DNA from: Methylomonas rapida
Lineage (GTDB): Bacteria > Pseudomonadota > Gammaproteobacteria > Methylococcales > Methylomonadaceae
Direction of reading: 5' to 3'
NCBI RefSeq assembly: GCF_024360925.2
Contig: NZ_CP113517.1
Span: forward strand, 2,046,001 to 2,110,000
Length of the DNA stretch: 64,000 bases
This document shows positions 9,031 through 18,495 of this stretch, in pieces (the stretch's first letter is position 1; every line of letters begins with the position of its first letter). The notes beneath the pieces were generated by a model. That model searched no databases, was not told the origin of the DNA, and worked only from the letters and a program-made list of their open reading frames with translations. Made by a program: the position numbers and the translations under genes.

Positions 9031-11274
9031 CTACGTTTGATCACCAGAATCCCAGCTATTTTGTCCAGCGATTAACGCGGATTGTTGCATGTTCTCTATC
9101 AGCGTCGTGATTTGCTCGTCCAGTATGAAACGTAGTTCCCATTCCAACGCCCAATCCGCCGGCAGGCTGTCGATACGGTGATGTTCGATATAGCTTTGTT
9201 TGAGTTGCGCCTGAAATTCGGCGACTCGTTTGGCGCTATCCCGGCGGCTGCCTTGCAAAATCTCCGCCGTTTGTTCCAGCGCTAATGACAAGGCGGTGTC
9301 GAAGGCGCGGCTATGTTGTTGCAATTCAGCAGGAAACTGGCCGAAGCGCTGGCCGCTCAGCAGGCGGTAGCGTTTTCTGACCTGCAACAGCGCGGATAGA
9401 TGATCGGCGTCGCGGATAATCGCCCGCAGTGCCGTTCGTTCGTGGGCCTTGGCCGGCACGCGGGCGTCCGGTTCCAGTACGGCGTGGGCCAAAAGGCCTT
9501 GCGCGGCTGCCAGTTCCTTTTCCGCTGCCAGCCTCAGGGGCAGGGTGTAACTCAAGAGATGACTGGGGTCGGGCAGGCGCACGCCGAATTTCGCCAGCGT
9601 GCGCAGGGCGGCGATGCAATGGTGGCGGGCCAGCACCGAGGAACGTCTTGGCCACAGTGCATAATCGAGTATGCCCATCACGACCAGACCGAGCAAGATG
9701 CCGATTACCCGGTCGCGCGGCAGATATAAATCGGTGACCGCGCCGAAATCGTGCAGCACGAACAAGGCAAAGGAAAAGCCGAGTTGCCGCCCCAGATAGG
9801 CGATACGGTCACTGCCTGCGGTGATCCAGGCTGCCAGGGCCCAGAACGGTATCGTCGCCAAGGCAAAACCGATGATGGTATCGAATTGCGATTGCAACAG
9901 CAGTACGTAAACATAGGCGCACAAGCCGCCGATCGCCGCGCCGGAGATGCGCAGCAACGACAGTCGGTAATCGGCGCCGAGACTGGTTTGCGCCGCGACC
10001 AGGCAGGTCGGGATTGCGGTGTTGATGTCCGGCCAGTTCAGGCCTTGCACAATCAGCATGCACAAGATTGCGCCCAACGAGAACTTGATGCCGAATTGCA
10101 GGCTATCGGCATGGGTGGCCCAAAACGCGTAGTCCAGCCAGGCTGGACGCCACTTGGCCATGGCTTCGTCGTCCGCTGCGGCGTTGGGTTCTTCATTGCG
10201 ATGCTGCGCGTCGCGGTGCAATTCGCCAGTCAGTGCCGCAATCCTTTGCAGTGCGCGCCAGAATGCGGTCATCACCGAGGGATGGCTGGTTTGGGCATAG
10301 CCGAGCAAAGTCCGTTCATCGAGCAGTGTCTCGACTTGCCCGCTGATGTCGCGGTGTTCCGCGATACCTTGCCGCAATGCGGCACAGGCTTCTTGCAGCG
10401 CCAGGTAGACCGCCAGTTTTTCCGGACTCATCGGCTGCGCGCGATAATCCGCCGCCAGGCTTTGCTCCAGCCAGACCGCCATTTGGCGCAGGCCGTCGAT
10501 TTCCTGCAACAAATCCAGATAGGTATCGTGCTGGCGGCGCATGGATGGGTGCAATAGTTCGGCGTGGCCTAGCAAGGCTTGCAATTTGCCGAACTGGCCG
10601 GCGCCCGCCGCCTTGTGTCCTGTTTTTGGTTGACCTTCTATGCCGGCATCGGCCAGGCGTCCGCTGAAAATCGCTGCCACCGCCGAAAGTTGCTCGGCAA
10701 TGCCATCGGTCAACAATCGGCGCGGGTCTTGCGGTTTGATGCTCAGATGCACCAGCGTCCAGGTGCCCAGCCCCAGTACGCCGATAATAGGAATGTTCCA
10801 TAAGGCCTGGTAGATGTTCTGATCCGGCGTCGTCGGACTGTACAAGACCGGAATCGAATACCATAGCGCAATCCCGGTCGGCCAGGCGATCAAGCGGGCG
10901 TGGAACAAGGCCAGGGCCATGATGACGAAGGACAGGCTCAGCAGCAGCCAGGGCTCGTTGCCGGCCAGCATCAACGTCAATACCGACACTAGCACGGTAA
11001 TGAACAGGTAATATAACTGGCGCAAGCCGAACGCCAACGATTGCCCGGCATTGGCATAAGCGTCGTAGCTGAGGCAGACCAGGATCGACAGCGCGCCGAG
11101 CGGCGGCACGTGCAGGGTCTGGCTGACCAGGGCGATGATCAAGGTCACCGCGAACAAACGGGCGGCGGCGACCCGGCGGCCGGGAAAGTCCTTCAACTCT
11201 ACCGTTAGAAATTGCCCCAGTCCGGTGCCGAACCAGAACCGGCCATGGCCCGAATGGCCGTCACGTTGGCTCAT
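9031..11274 (-). CDS. FUSC-family inner-membrane efflux subunit (MdtO/AaeB-like)
   Basis: This 747-residue inner-membrane protein belongs to the fusaric-acid-resistance/aromatic-acid exporter family. It has two hydrophobic bundles (about residues 30-165 and 400-545), each followed by a long soluble region, which is the MdtO/YccS/AaeB layout. With the HlyD-type adaptor it overlaps by 4 nt (ATGA) and the outer-membrane factor encoded nearby, it should form a tripartite pump. Family members export aromatic acids, fusaric acid or puromycin-like compounds; the substrate here is unknown. The start ATG at 11274 is fixed by the overlap. The ISL3 element lies just past its stop and does not disrupt it. 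Confidence 0.87.
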   Translation of the reverse strand: MSQRDGHSGHGRFWFGTGLGQFLTVELKDFPGRRVAAARLFAVTLIIALVSQTLHVPPLGALSILVCLSYDAYANAGQSLAFGLRQLYYLFITVLVSVLTLMLAGNEPWLLLSLSFVIMALALFHARLIAWPTGIALWYSIPVLYSPTTPDQNIYQALWNIPIIGVLGLGTWTLVHLSIKPQDPRRLLTDGIAEQLSAVAAIFSGRLADAGIEGQPKTGHKAAGAGQFGKLQALLGHAELLHPSMRRQHDTYLDLLQEIDGLRQMAVWLEQSLAADYRAQPMSPEKLAVYLALQEACAALRQGIAEHRDISGQVETLLDERTLLGYAQTSHPSVMTAFWRALQRIAALTGELHRDAQHRNEEPNAAADDEAMAKWRPAWLDYAFWATHADSLQFGIKFSLGAILCMLIVQGLNWPDINTAIPTCLVAAQTSLGADYRLSLLRISGAAIGGLCAYVYVLLLQSQFDTIIGFALATIPFWALAAWITAGSDRIAYLGRQLGFSFALFVLHDFGAVTDLYLPRDRVIGILLGLVVMGILDYALWPRRSSVLARHHCIAALRTLAKFGVRLPDPSHLLSYTLPLRLAAEKELAAAQGLLAHAVLEPDARVPAKAHERTALRAIIRDADHLSALLQVRKRYRLLSGQRFGQFPAELQQHSRAFDTALSLALEQTAEILQGSRRDSAKRVAEFQAQLKQSYIEHHRIDSLPADWALEWELRFILDEQITTLIENMQQSALIAGQNSWDSGDQT

Positions 11275-12431
11275 TGCGGCGCTTGGCTAGTCGTGCGGGT
11301 AGTTTCGGCGTTGGTCGGCGCCGGGCGGTCGAGCACGGTGACGAACGCGGTCATCCCCATCCGCAACGGACGTTCGGGATCGCGTTCCAGAATTTCTATC
11401 CTGACCGGAAAGCGCGACGCCAGCACCACCCAATTCAAGGTGCGGTCGACTTCCGGCAACACGCCTTGCTGTTTGACATTGTCGGGGGAATTGGCCCAGC
11501 CGATGCCGGTGACCACGCCGCGAAAGCGCTTGCCGGGGTAGCCGACCAGAAACACCTCGGCCGCCTGGCCGGGCTGGATGGATTGCAAATAGGTTTCCCT
11601 GTAGTCGGCGATCGCGTACCAGTGGCGATCGTCGACCAGCGCGAACAATTGGCTGCCGGCCTTGACGTATTCACCTTCGCGGGTGTTCAGGTTGGTGACG
11701 TAGGCGTCGAACGGCGCGCGCACGAAGCAGTATTCCAGATCCAGCTCGGCGGCGGCGACTTGCGCCTTGGCCGCCTCGACGCGGGCGTTGACGTCGCCGA
11801 CCTGGGCGATCAAGGATTGCGCCCGGCTGCTTTCGCTCTTGGCTTCCTCGATTGCGCTGGCCATCGAGCGCTCCTTGGCTTGGGCGTCGGCCAGGGCGGC
11901 GCGGGAGGCATCCAGCCGCGAGTGCGCCTGTCTGAGCTGGTCACCGGTCACGTATTGCTTTTCGGCCAGCGGTTCGAGTTCCTGCAAGCGGTGATGCAGA
12001 TAGTCGTCTTCGGCTTCGATGCGCCTGACCTCGGCCGCGGCCGAGGCACGTTGATGCTGCAAACGTTCGATCGCGCTTTCCGCCGAACTGCTGGAAGCGC
12101 GGCGGGATTCGACCTCTTTTTCCGCCAGCATGAGCTCGGCCTTGGCCCGGTCCAGCTTGGCCTGATAGGGGCGGGGATCGATCACATAAAGTAGTTGGCC
12201 CTTGCGCACGAACTGGTTGTCCTCGACATGCAATTCCACGACACGGCCGTTCACTTCGGCGCTGATGCCAACGATATTGGCCCGGATCATCGCGTCGTTG
12301 GTGCGGGGATGCTGGTAATTGATGCGCCAGACGCGGGTGCCGGTTAAGATGGCGCCCAGGACGATCAGGATGCCGAGTGTGCGGCCAATCAATACGCGGC
12401 GTTGATGGTCGGAGGTTTGCTGAATAGCCAT
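11271..12431 (-). CDS. HlyD-family periplasmic adaptor (MdtN/AaeA/EmrA-like)
   Basis: This 386-residue membrane-fusion protein has one N-terminal membrane anchor (about residues 12-30, TLGILIVLGAILTG). It then has a split biotinyl-lipoyl domain (RVVELHVEDNQFVRKGQLLY), a long alpha-helical hairpin (about 85-210) and a beta-barrel domain (FDAYVTNLNTREGEYVKAGS). It bridges the inner-membrane FUSC subunit and the outer-membrane factor. It lies between the YtcA-like gene (18 nt upstream) and the FUSC gene (4-nt overlap), the same order as ytcA-mdtN-mdtO in E. coli. The downstream overlap suggests translational coupling. Confidence 0.92.
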   Translation of the reverse strand: MAIQQTSDHQRRVLIGRTLGILIVLGAILTGTRVWRINYQHPRTNDAMIRANIVGISAEVNGRVVELHVEDNQFVRKGQLLYVIDPRPYQAKLDRAKAELMLAEKEVESRRASSSSAESAIERLQHQRASAAAEVRRIEAEDDYLHHRLQELEPLAEKQYVTGDQLRQAHSRLDASRAALADAQAKERSMASAIEEAKSESSRAQSLIAQVGDVNARVEAAKAQVAAAELDLEYCFVRAPFDAYVTNLNTREGEYVKAGSQLFALVDDRHWYAIADYRETYLQSIQPGQAAEVFLVGYPGKRFRGVVTGIGWANSPDNVKQQGVLPEVDRTLNWVVLASRFPVRIEILERDPERPLRMGMTAFVTVLDRPAPTNAETTRTTSQAPQ

Positions 12432-12449
12432 AAGAAGTTCCGCGGACGG

Positions 12450-12719
12450 TTAGCGAGCGTAAAACAACAGCCAGATCGTAAAACTACACAAGGCCCAAAG
12501 ACTCGGCGCGATCAGCAAGGGCGGACCCAGATGGGGCGCCAGGCGCAAGCGGATCAATTGCCACATCAGCAACATGCTGGTCGCCAGGCCGGTCATGATG
12601 CAGATGATCCAGGCAGGCCAAAACGAACCCTGCAGGCTCAACATCGGGTCGCAAGCGGTTAGCGTCAGCGCCAAAAAGCAGGCCGTCGCCGTTTTGCGCA
12701 GGGTTGGAAGCGGCTTCAT
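12450..12719 (-). CDS. YtcA-like small membrane lipoprotein
   Basis: This 89-residue protein has a lipoprotein-type signal (ATACFLALTLTAC, lipobox cysteine near residue 22) and two later hydrophobic segments (WIICIMTGLATSMLLMW and LLIAPSLWALCSFTIWLLF). Size, topology and position directly upstream of an MdtN-like adaptor match the YtcA family. The ATG at 12719 has a GGAG ribosome-binding site. A longer frame from 12758 would put charged residues before the signal. Function is unknown; context suggests an accessory part of the efflux system. Confidence 0.75.
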   Translation of the reverse strand: MKPLPTLRKTATACFLALTLTACDPMLSLQGSFWPAWIICIMTGLATSMLLMWQLIRLRLAPHLGPPLLIAPSLWALCSFTIWLLFYAR

Positions 12720-12967
12720 AACGTTTCTCCACACAGGAAAGCGGGTGAATTCCATCATGACCCGCTGCCATGATGGATATACGGGTTATTGAATGGAACG
12801 GATCGGGTCGATGTCGGGACAGGGCGCCGATTCGCTACTATTCTAATGCGAGCCGAAGCTTGATGGGTGGGCTTATTGTTTGCTGCTTGTTGTCAATTTG
12901 TTGCCTCCCTGTGGCCGGCTTCTTTCGTTACTATATCAGCATTTTCTACTGGAGTGGACCAGCTTCG

Positions 12968-14494
12968 ATGACGCAATTTTTCCGCCTTGAGCGGTTCCCG
13001 CGCGAAGGGTGTAGGCATGAATCACCGTGCCAGACAAGACGCTTGCGCTCGATTTATCTGGCCTTGGCCAGCTTTTTTCTGGCGGTGGCTTGCTCATCGC
13101 CGTCAAGACATCGCATCGACACTGTTCAATTTAATCGGCCAGCCACGCAGAGTGTGCTTTGGTCCGAATACCGCAAATCCGATTCCGCGCCTGGCCCATC
13201 CAAGCCGGATAAGCAAGCGGCCGCGCCCGAAGCCGGACAAGCCTATGATTTGCCGGGCCTGGTCGATCTGGCCTTGCAAATTCACCCGGAAACCCGGCAG
13301 AGCTGGGAAGAAGCCAAAGCCGCCGCGGCGCGCGTGGACAGACAGCGCAGTGCCTGGTATCCGACCCTGACGGCGCTGGCTTTCGGGCAATATTTCAAAA
13401 CCAGCATTCCGATTCCGGAAAGCGCGCTGGTCAGCCATGGTTTTGGTGCCTTCGGCGGTTTGGAATTGGCCTGGACGCTGTTCGATTTCGGTCGCCGCGA
13501 AGCATTGGTCGATGCCAGTCTGGAACGTCTGGGGGCCGCGCAATTCGCCTTTACCCGCAAGCATCAGGAAATCGCTTACCGGGTGGCCACCAGTTTTTTC
13601 GCCTATCAGGCGGCGCTGGCCAAAGTGACGGCGGCGCAGCAAACCCTGGAGTCGGCCAAAACCAATGCCGAGTCGGTGCGGGCCAAACTCGCGCAAGGCT
13701 TCGCCACCCGTCCCGATTTATTATTGGCGATTCAGGAGCAAGCAAAGGCCAATTATGACTTGCAGGACGCGCGCGGGTCGGTGACGCAGCTTCGCGCCGA
13801 ATTGACCACCAACGTCGGTGTTTCGCCGGCGCAAACCCTGCAAATGGTGGATTTGAGTCAAGTACCACTGCCGGACAAGCTGGAACCGTCGGTCGAGCGC
13901 ATCGTCGATGAAGCGCTGGCCCAGCGCCCGGACCTGATGGCGCAGCTGGCCGAATTGCGCGCCCGCGAGGCGGAGGTCAAAAAAGCCAGGGCGGAGTTTT
14001 GGCCCAAGCTGTCGTTGAAAGGCAATGTCGGCAACCAATATTGGGGCGACGTGCATACCAACCCGCCAAGCCGGCAAAACTACTCGTCCGACGAACTGGT
14101 CGGCACCGCGATGCTGAATCTGGAATGGAAGTTGTTCGACGGCTTCGAGCGCAGCAGCGCCGTCAATGAAGCCGAGGCTAAGCAGCAGGCCAGTCAGGCC
14201 CAAGTCGAAGCTGCGCGCCTGCAAATCATGCGCGATATCTGGCAAGCCTATGCCGACACCAAAACCGCGCTGGAAAAACGCGACTTCGCGCAGGCCTTGC
14301 TGCGGGCCGCCGAAGCGTCCTACGCCGCCACGCAGGAATCCTATAACCACGGTTTTTCCACCATCATCGAGCTGTTGTCGGCGCAAAAGGATCTGGCCCG
14401 CGCCCGTTATACCGAAATCGACAGCCGGGCCGGCTTGCTGAAATCAGCCGCTACGCTGGTTTACGCGGCGGGCGGGATGACGGCGGGCGATTGA
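12968..14494 (+). CDS. Outer-membrane efflux factor (TolC/NodT family lipoprotein)
   Basis: This 508-residue outer-membrane channel subunit contains two OEP (TolC-like) repeats. It has a lipobox at cysteine 42 (LALASFFLAVACSSP), so the mature protein is probably lipid-anchored. The helix-rich repeats include IHPETRQSWEEAKAAAARVD and LAQRPDLMAQLAELRARE, both typical of NodT-type factors. The start is uncertain: the ATG at 12968 gives a long pre-signal, and a TTG close to the signal peptide is possible. It is divergent from the ytcA/mdtN/mdtO-like genes 250 nt away and most likely completes their pump, as MdtP does in E. coli, where mdtP is instead codirectional. Confidence 0.85.
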   Translation: MTQFFRLERFPREGCRHESPCQTRRLRSIYLALASFFLAVACSSPSRHRIDTVQFNRPATQSVLWSEYRKSDSAPGPSKPDKQAAAPEAGQAYDLPGLVDLALQIHPETRQSWEEAKAAAARVDRQRSAWYPTLTALAFGQYFKTSIPIPESALVSHGFGAFGGLELAWTLFDFGRREALVDASLERLGAAQFAFTRKHQEIAYRVATSFFAYQAALAKVTAAQQTLESAKTNAESVRAKLAQGFATRPDLLLAIQEQAKANYDLQDARGSVTQLRAELTTNVGVSPAQTLQMVDLSQVPLPDKLEPSVERIVDEALAQRPDLMAQLAELRAREAEVKKARAEFWPKLSLKGNVGNQYWGDVHTNPPSRQNYSSDELVGTAMLNLEWKLFDGFERSSAVNEAEAKQQASQAQVEAARLQIMRDIWQAYADTKTALEKRDFAQALLRAAEASYAATQESYNHGFSTIIELLSAQKDLARARYTEIDSRAGLLKSAATLVYAAGGMTAGD

Positions 14495-14659
14495 GCGAAC
14501 CCACGCCGCAAATCCTGCCCACTGTGCAAGGCGCGGCACATATCAAGCGCGCAGCATTCAGTCTGTAAATTACAACAAAGTGTCCGGGATGAGAGATAAT
14601 TGCGACTTGATCTATCACATCGACCTTACTTCAGTTTCCTGGTACCCAATAAATACAGC

Positions 14660-15727
14660 ATGAAAGGTAGAAACGCGGCCTCCGGTTTGCCGAATATTTT
14701 GAAAAAACTGGGTGCGATGACCGCCATTCGCGACACCTATATGGTCGAACAAAGCCTGCTGCGCACGCTTGGTCCTTTGCTGGGCGTTTTGGAGACATCG
14801 TTTTATCGGGTGGAAGATAACGGTGACGTCATTCGCGCCCTCTACCACTCACGCAAAGTGGTGGAGAAACAGGGCGCCAAACGGGTGGTCGACAACATCG
14901 AGGAGGTCAGCAACGAACAAGAGATTCCGGATATCCTGCGCAACTTGTTTGAAAGCGTCAGGTTGTTGAGAAAGTGCTGTAGTCGGCGCTCGGAAAACAA
15001 TTTGCTGATTTGTTATCCGATTTATGGCAAGAACGAATTGGTGGGTTATTTCGTATTTCAGCGCGACCGCGAGGTAACGCCGGTCGAGGATGCCATCGTG
15101 CAAGGCGTGCTGGAAGTTTTTACCAACTACTTCGATTTACTGGATACCAGTCAGCGCGATCAATTGACCGGCCTGCTCAATCGCTATTCCCTGGAATCCA
15201 ATCTCGACCGGCTCTGGAGCATATTGGCGGCGCGCCAGAACGACAGCAAGGGAGAACAGGACAAGCGCATCGTCAAGCCCGAGTGTTACTGGATTTGCGT
15301 GCTGGATATCGATCATTTCAAGAAAATCAACGACGAATTTGGGCATGTCATCGGTGATGAGGTATTGATCATCATTACCCGTTTGCTGGAGTCGTCGTTT
15401 CGGCAATCGGATTTGCTGTACCGTTATGGCGGCGAGGAATTTGTCGCCATCATCGCGGCTAACGATCTTGACGCGGCGACTCAAGCCTTGGAGCGCGCGC
15501 GGCATAAAATCGAGAAATTCGAATTTCCTCAGGTCGGACACATCACGATCAGCGGCGGCTTCAGTTGCGCCGATCTTTCCGTATTGCCGCAAGAAATTTT
15601 CAATCGCGCCGATAGTTCACTGTATGCCGCCAAGAAAGCCGGTCGTAACCGTATTTGTTTTTATGACAATCTGGTTGCCGAAGGTGTATTGAAAGAGGTC
15701 GCGGCGGGCAGCATCGACCTGTTTTAG
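14660..15727 (+). CDS. Diguanylate cyclase with N-terminal GAF-like sensor
   Basis: This 355-residue soluble protein makes cyclic di-GMP. Its C-terminal GGDEF domain (about 170-340) has an intact GGEEF active site near residue 257 (YRYGGEEFVAII), an LTGLLNR entry motif and LDIDHFKKINDEFGH. The N-terminal 160 residues look like a GAF-type sensor (RVEDNGDVIRALYHSRKVV) and carry no membrane segment. The ATG at 14660 was chosen over a weak TTG at 14600. No ribosome-binding site is obvious. It stands alone, 165 nt past the efflux factor. Its activating signal is unknown. Confidence 0.88.
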   Translation: MKGRNAASGLPNILKKLGAMTAIRDTYMVEQSLLRTLGPLLGVLETSFYRVEDNGDVIRALYHSRKVVEKQGAKRVVDNIEEVSNEQEIPDILRNLFESVRLLRKCCSRRSENNLLICYPIYGKNELVGYFVFQRDREVTPVEDAIVQGVLEVFTNYFDLLDTSQRDQLTGLLNRYSLESNLDRLWSILAARQNDSKGEQDKRIVKPECYWICVLDIDHFKKINDEFGHVIGDEVLIIITRLLESSFRQSDLLYRYGGEEFVAIIAANDLDAATQALERARHKIEKFEFPQVGHITISGGFSCADLSVLPQEIFNRADSSLYAAKKAGRNRICFYDNLVAEGVLKEVAAGSIDLF

Positions 15728-15789
15728 CCTATCCATGGCCATGAACACAGCAATCCCGCGTTTCCAGCGCAGCGAATGGCGGACGCGCG

Positions 15790-16266
15790 CTATTTTGGCG
15801 TTTGGGCTTGATCCGTAAATCGCTCCCGGTTTTGCAGGGTCATGGCGGCCAAATAATGCCGCGCCATGTCCGGGGTCAGCAATTCAAACAAGATTCGGTT
15901 TTCTATCCAAAACTCCACAACCCGAAACAAACCGCCGCGGTCGCAAGTGACCGCGCGCCAGCCTTCGCGCGCCGCAATCGCTTTGATCATGGTCTCGTCG
16001 ATGGCGACCGAGATGGCGGCATGATTGGGGACGAAGCCTTGCGGCGATGTCGATTTGGTGAACCGGGCGCCTTGATCGTCGGTGCCGGGTATCATCACGG
16101 TATCGATTGGATAAACCTCGACCAGCGTGGCATGGCCATCGTCGCAGACGGCGACGAAGCCGCCCGGTGCGGGCGAAAATGGAAACACCTCGCCGTCCAA
16201 TAATTCGGCCAGTACGCCGGCAACCTGCCGTGGATTGTGCGCGGCTATCGAAATATGATGAATCAT
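15790..16266 (-). CDS. VOC/glyoxalase-like superfamily protein
   Basis: This 158-residue protein has the N-terminus of a vicinal-oxygen-chelate domain (MIHHISIAAHNPRQVAGVLA) and a second half with EFWIENRILFELLTPD, as in VOC folds. Candidate metal ligands are His4 and the Glu in the FELL segment. Members include glyoxalases, dioxygenases and many proteins of unknown function, and I cannot choose among them. It converges on the diguanylate cyclase gene and is divergent from the MFS gene. It has no signal peptide. Confidence 0.65.
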   Translation of the reverse strand: MIHHISIAAHNPRQVAGVLAELLDGEVFPFSPAPGGFVAVCDDGHATLVEVYPIDTVMIPGTDDQGARFTKSTSPQGFVPNHAAISVAIDETMIKAIAAREGWRAVTCDRGGLFRVVEFWIENRILFELLTPDMARHYLAAMTLQNRERFTDQAQTPK

Positions 16267-16300
16267 GGTTTCTTCTCTAAAAAGGCAAAAGCCGACATTA

Positions 16301-16337
16301 TCCTAAAAACCTCAATCGTCCACGAAAATCACGAAAT
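16301..16337. repeat. Solo end of the GTCCACGAAA repeat element
   Basis: This stretch (TCCTAAAAAC, then GTCCACGAAAATCACGAAA) matches the left end of the elements at 56143-56309 and 62232-62561. No right-hand arm follows. It lies in the promoter region between the VOC and MFS genes, and may be a decayed copy. Confidence 0.55.
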
Positions 16338-16367
16338 ATATAAATTAATCAATAACATACCTTCGCC

Positions 16368-17579
16368 GTGAAAAAGCCACCTTCACCACAACACCACAGT
16401 CCATTCGACGACTGGCGCTCGATTTTTATTGCGCTTTACATGACCTTGGTCGGCTATGGCGTGTTGGTGGCGATACCGGTGATCAGTTCGGCGCGTGTCG
16501 AGCTACTGGGGTTTTCCGCGGAACAGGTCGGCAGGCTTGCCAGTGCAGACTTGGGCGGCTTGGCGGTTGGGGCCGCATTGGCTTCGTGGTTCATGGCGAA
16601 GGCAAACCGGCGGATACTGGTAGCGGGCGGTGCGTTTCTGGCCATATTGGCCAATGCCTCGTGTACTCTGTATAGCCAATACGAACCGACTTTATCTCTA
16701 AGAATCCTGGCGGGAATCGGCAGCGGCCTTTACACCGCGGTCGCGGTGGCCAACTTGGGCGCGACGTCCAGGCCGGCGCGGGCATACAACCTGATGCTGT
16801 TCGCGTTTGCCTTTTCCCAGGCCTTGGAATTGAAAATCCTGCCGCAGTTGACGATGAATGGTATTTACGGGGTGTTCATGGGAGGCTATGCCCTGGGTTT
16901 ACTGGCTTTGGCCTGGATTCCATCGCATGACCCTGTCCGGCTTCTGGATGTCGAAATGGAGGTGGAAAACGGCGACGGCCGGCATCATCGCGAGCATCGC
17001 TACGTGCCTGCTTACGTGGCCTGGTTGTGCTTGGCCGCGATATTTCTGACTTACGTCAATATCGGCGGCTACTGGACCTATATCGAACTGGCCGCCCGCG
17101 ATGCCAAAGTACCCGGCGAATTCGTCAGTCAATTGCTGGTGTGGGGTTCGCTGGCCAGCGTGTTGGGGTGCCTGCTCGCGACCTTGGTCAGCAATCGCTT
17201 CGGTCTGGCTCGCCCCTTGCTGCTGGCGCTGCTGTTGATGGCGATCGCGGTCGGCATGCTCGGCGTGGGTATGGATAGCGCAAGAATCGTCATCAGCATC
17301 CTGTCGTTCAATCTGCTGTGGATTTTCATCGATGTGTATCAGATGGCCTTCATTGCCAACGCCGACCCTTCCGGCACTTTTTCGTCGCTGATTCCGACCG
17401 CGCAAGGCTTGGGGCAGATCGTCGGTCCCAACCTCGCTGCCTCGATGCTCGCCGAGGCTTCGGGTTACGACAAGGTGTATTTGATGTGCGCGTTGTTTGC
17501 GCTGCTGGGTTTGCTCATTTATCTGGCTGTATATCTGAGGTTGCGGGTGCTGATTCCGGCCTTGGCGGACGCGTCTTGA
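16368..17579 (+). CDS. MFS transporter
   Basis: This 403-residue polytopic protein has about twelve hydrophobic segments and a central hydrophilic loop (VEMEVENGDGRHHREH, about 190-205), which is the major facilitator layout. The loop 2-3 region (SWFMAKANRRILVAGG) corresponds to the MFS A-motif. The start is GTG at 16368. The substrate is not predictable. It stands alone on the plus strand, with the solo repeat end in its upstream region, and converges on the double-receiver gene 53 nt away. Confidence 0.82.
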   Translation: MKKPPSPQHHSPFDDWRSIFIALYMTLVGYGVLVAIPVISSARVELLGFSAEQVGRLASADLGGLAVGAALASWFMAKANRRILVAGGAFLAILANASCTLYSQYEPTLSLRILAGIGSGLYTAVAVANLGATSRPARAYNLMLFAFAFSQALELKILPQLTMNGIYGVFMGGYALGLLALAWIPSHDPVRLLDVEMEVENGDGRHHREHRYVPAYVAWLCLAAIFLTYVNIGGYWTYIELAARDAKVPGEFVSQLLVWGSLASVLGCLLATLVSNRFGLARPLLLALLLMAIAVGMLGVGMDSARIVISILSFNLLWIFIDVYQMAFIANADPSGTFSSLIPTAQGLGQIVGPNLAASMLAEASGYDKVYLMCALFALLGLLIYLAVYLRLRVLIPALADAS

Positions 17580-17632
17580 GCAAGCGCGCCTATCGGGGAC
17601 ATATCCGCAATAGAATGATCGGCTTGGTCGGC

Positions 17633-18436
17633 TTAGGCTTCCAGCACCCGAAACAGCATCTCCTTGACGGTTTGCGGGTCGAAGGGTTTGTCGCAAATCG
17701 CGGAAACGCCGGCTTTGTGCACGTTACTGAGGCGGGTTTGATTGTCTTCGCTGGTGACCATCAGAATCGGGATGATGCTATTGCCGAGATCGTGCCGAAT
17801 GAATTGGATCAATTCCTGGCCGTCCATGATGGGCATGTTCAAATCGGTGATGATCAAATCAAACTGATCTTGCGCCTCCGTGAACAACTCGGCGGCCTGT
17901 TTGCCGTCGACGGCTTGCGTGATGCGCACGATGCCCATGTTGTTCAAGACCCGACAAATGTGTTTTCTGGCTAAACTACTGTCGTCGACCACCAGCACGC
18001 GGACGTTTTCGATGTCGTAATGTTCCAGATCGATTTCCTGCGGGTCTATGAATTCTATGGTCGTCCTCAGCGCATTTTTCAAATCCCGAGGAGCAAAGGG
18101 TTTGGGCAGAATGGCCACCACGCCGGCCTGACGAATCGCATCCAGTACCTTGTGGCTGGACTCGCTGGAAATCAGCATGAACGGTATCTCGCTCAAGGCA
18201 TCGTCGTGTTTGATGCGCTCCAATAAGTCGGTCGCAGTCATGTCGGGTAGATACAGGCTGCTGATGATCAAATCCGGTCTATGATTCTGCAACATGGCCA
18301 AGGCCTCGCCGGCGTTATGCACGCCTTCGATATTGCTGATGCCTTCTTGCCGCAGGTGCTGCATGATGACTTTCAATTGCGTGCTGGAAGGTTCGATCAG
18401 CAAAATAGCCAAATCGCAGATGTTGACGGAGTGCAT
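17633..18436 (-). CDS. Double receiver-domain response regulator with a degenerate first domain
   Basis: This 267-residue protein consists of two receiver domains and no output domain. The second (about 135-262) is intact: acidic pocket LVVDDSS, phosphoacceptor in LIITDLNMPIMDG, conserved Thr/Ser in LMVTSED and Lys in CDKPF. The first (about 5-125) reads LLIEPSS at the pocket and LIISSLYLPDM where the phosphoacceptor should be, so Asp is replaced by Ser. It probably acts as a pseudo-receiver for dimerisation or partner binding. Output-free receivers of this kind serve chemotaxis or phosphorelay shuttling. No cognate kinase gene adjoins it. Confidence 0.88.
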   Translation of the reverse strand: MHSVNICDLAILLIEPSSTQLKVIMQHLRQEGISNIEGVHNAGEALAMLQNHRPDLIISSLYLPDMTATDLLERIKHDDALSEIPFMLISSESSHKVLDAIRQAGVVAILPKPFAPRDLKNALRTTIEFIDPQEIDLEHYDIENVRVLVVDDSSLARKHICRVLNNMGIVRITQAVDGKQAAELFTEAQDQFDLIITDLNMPIMDGQELIQFIRHDLGNSIIPILMVTSEDNQTRLSNVHKAGVSAICDKPFDPQTVKEMLFRVLEA

Positions 18437-18495
18437 GTAGTGGTATTCTGGTTGCTATTGGTTGATGACAATAATTTTAGATTTACCGATTTTAG

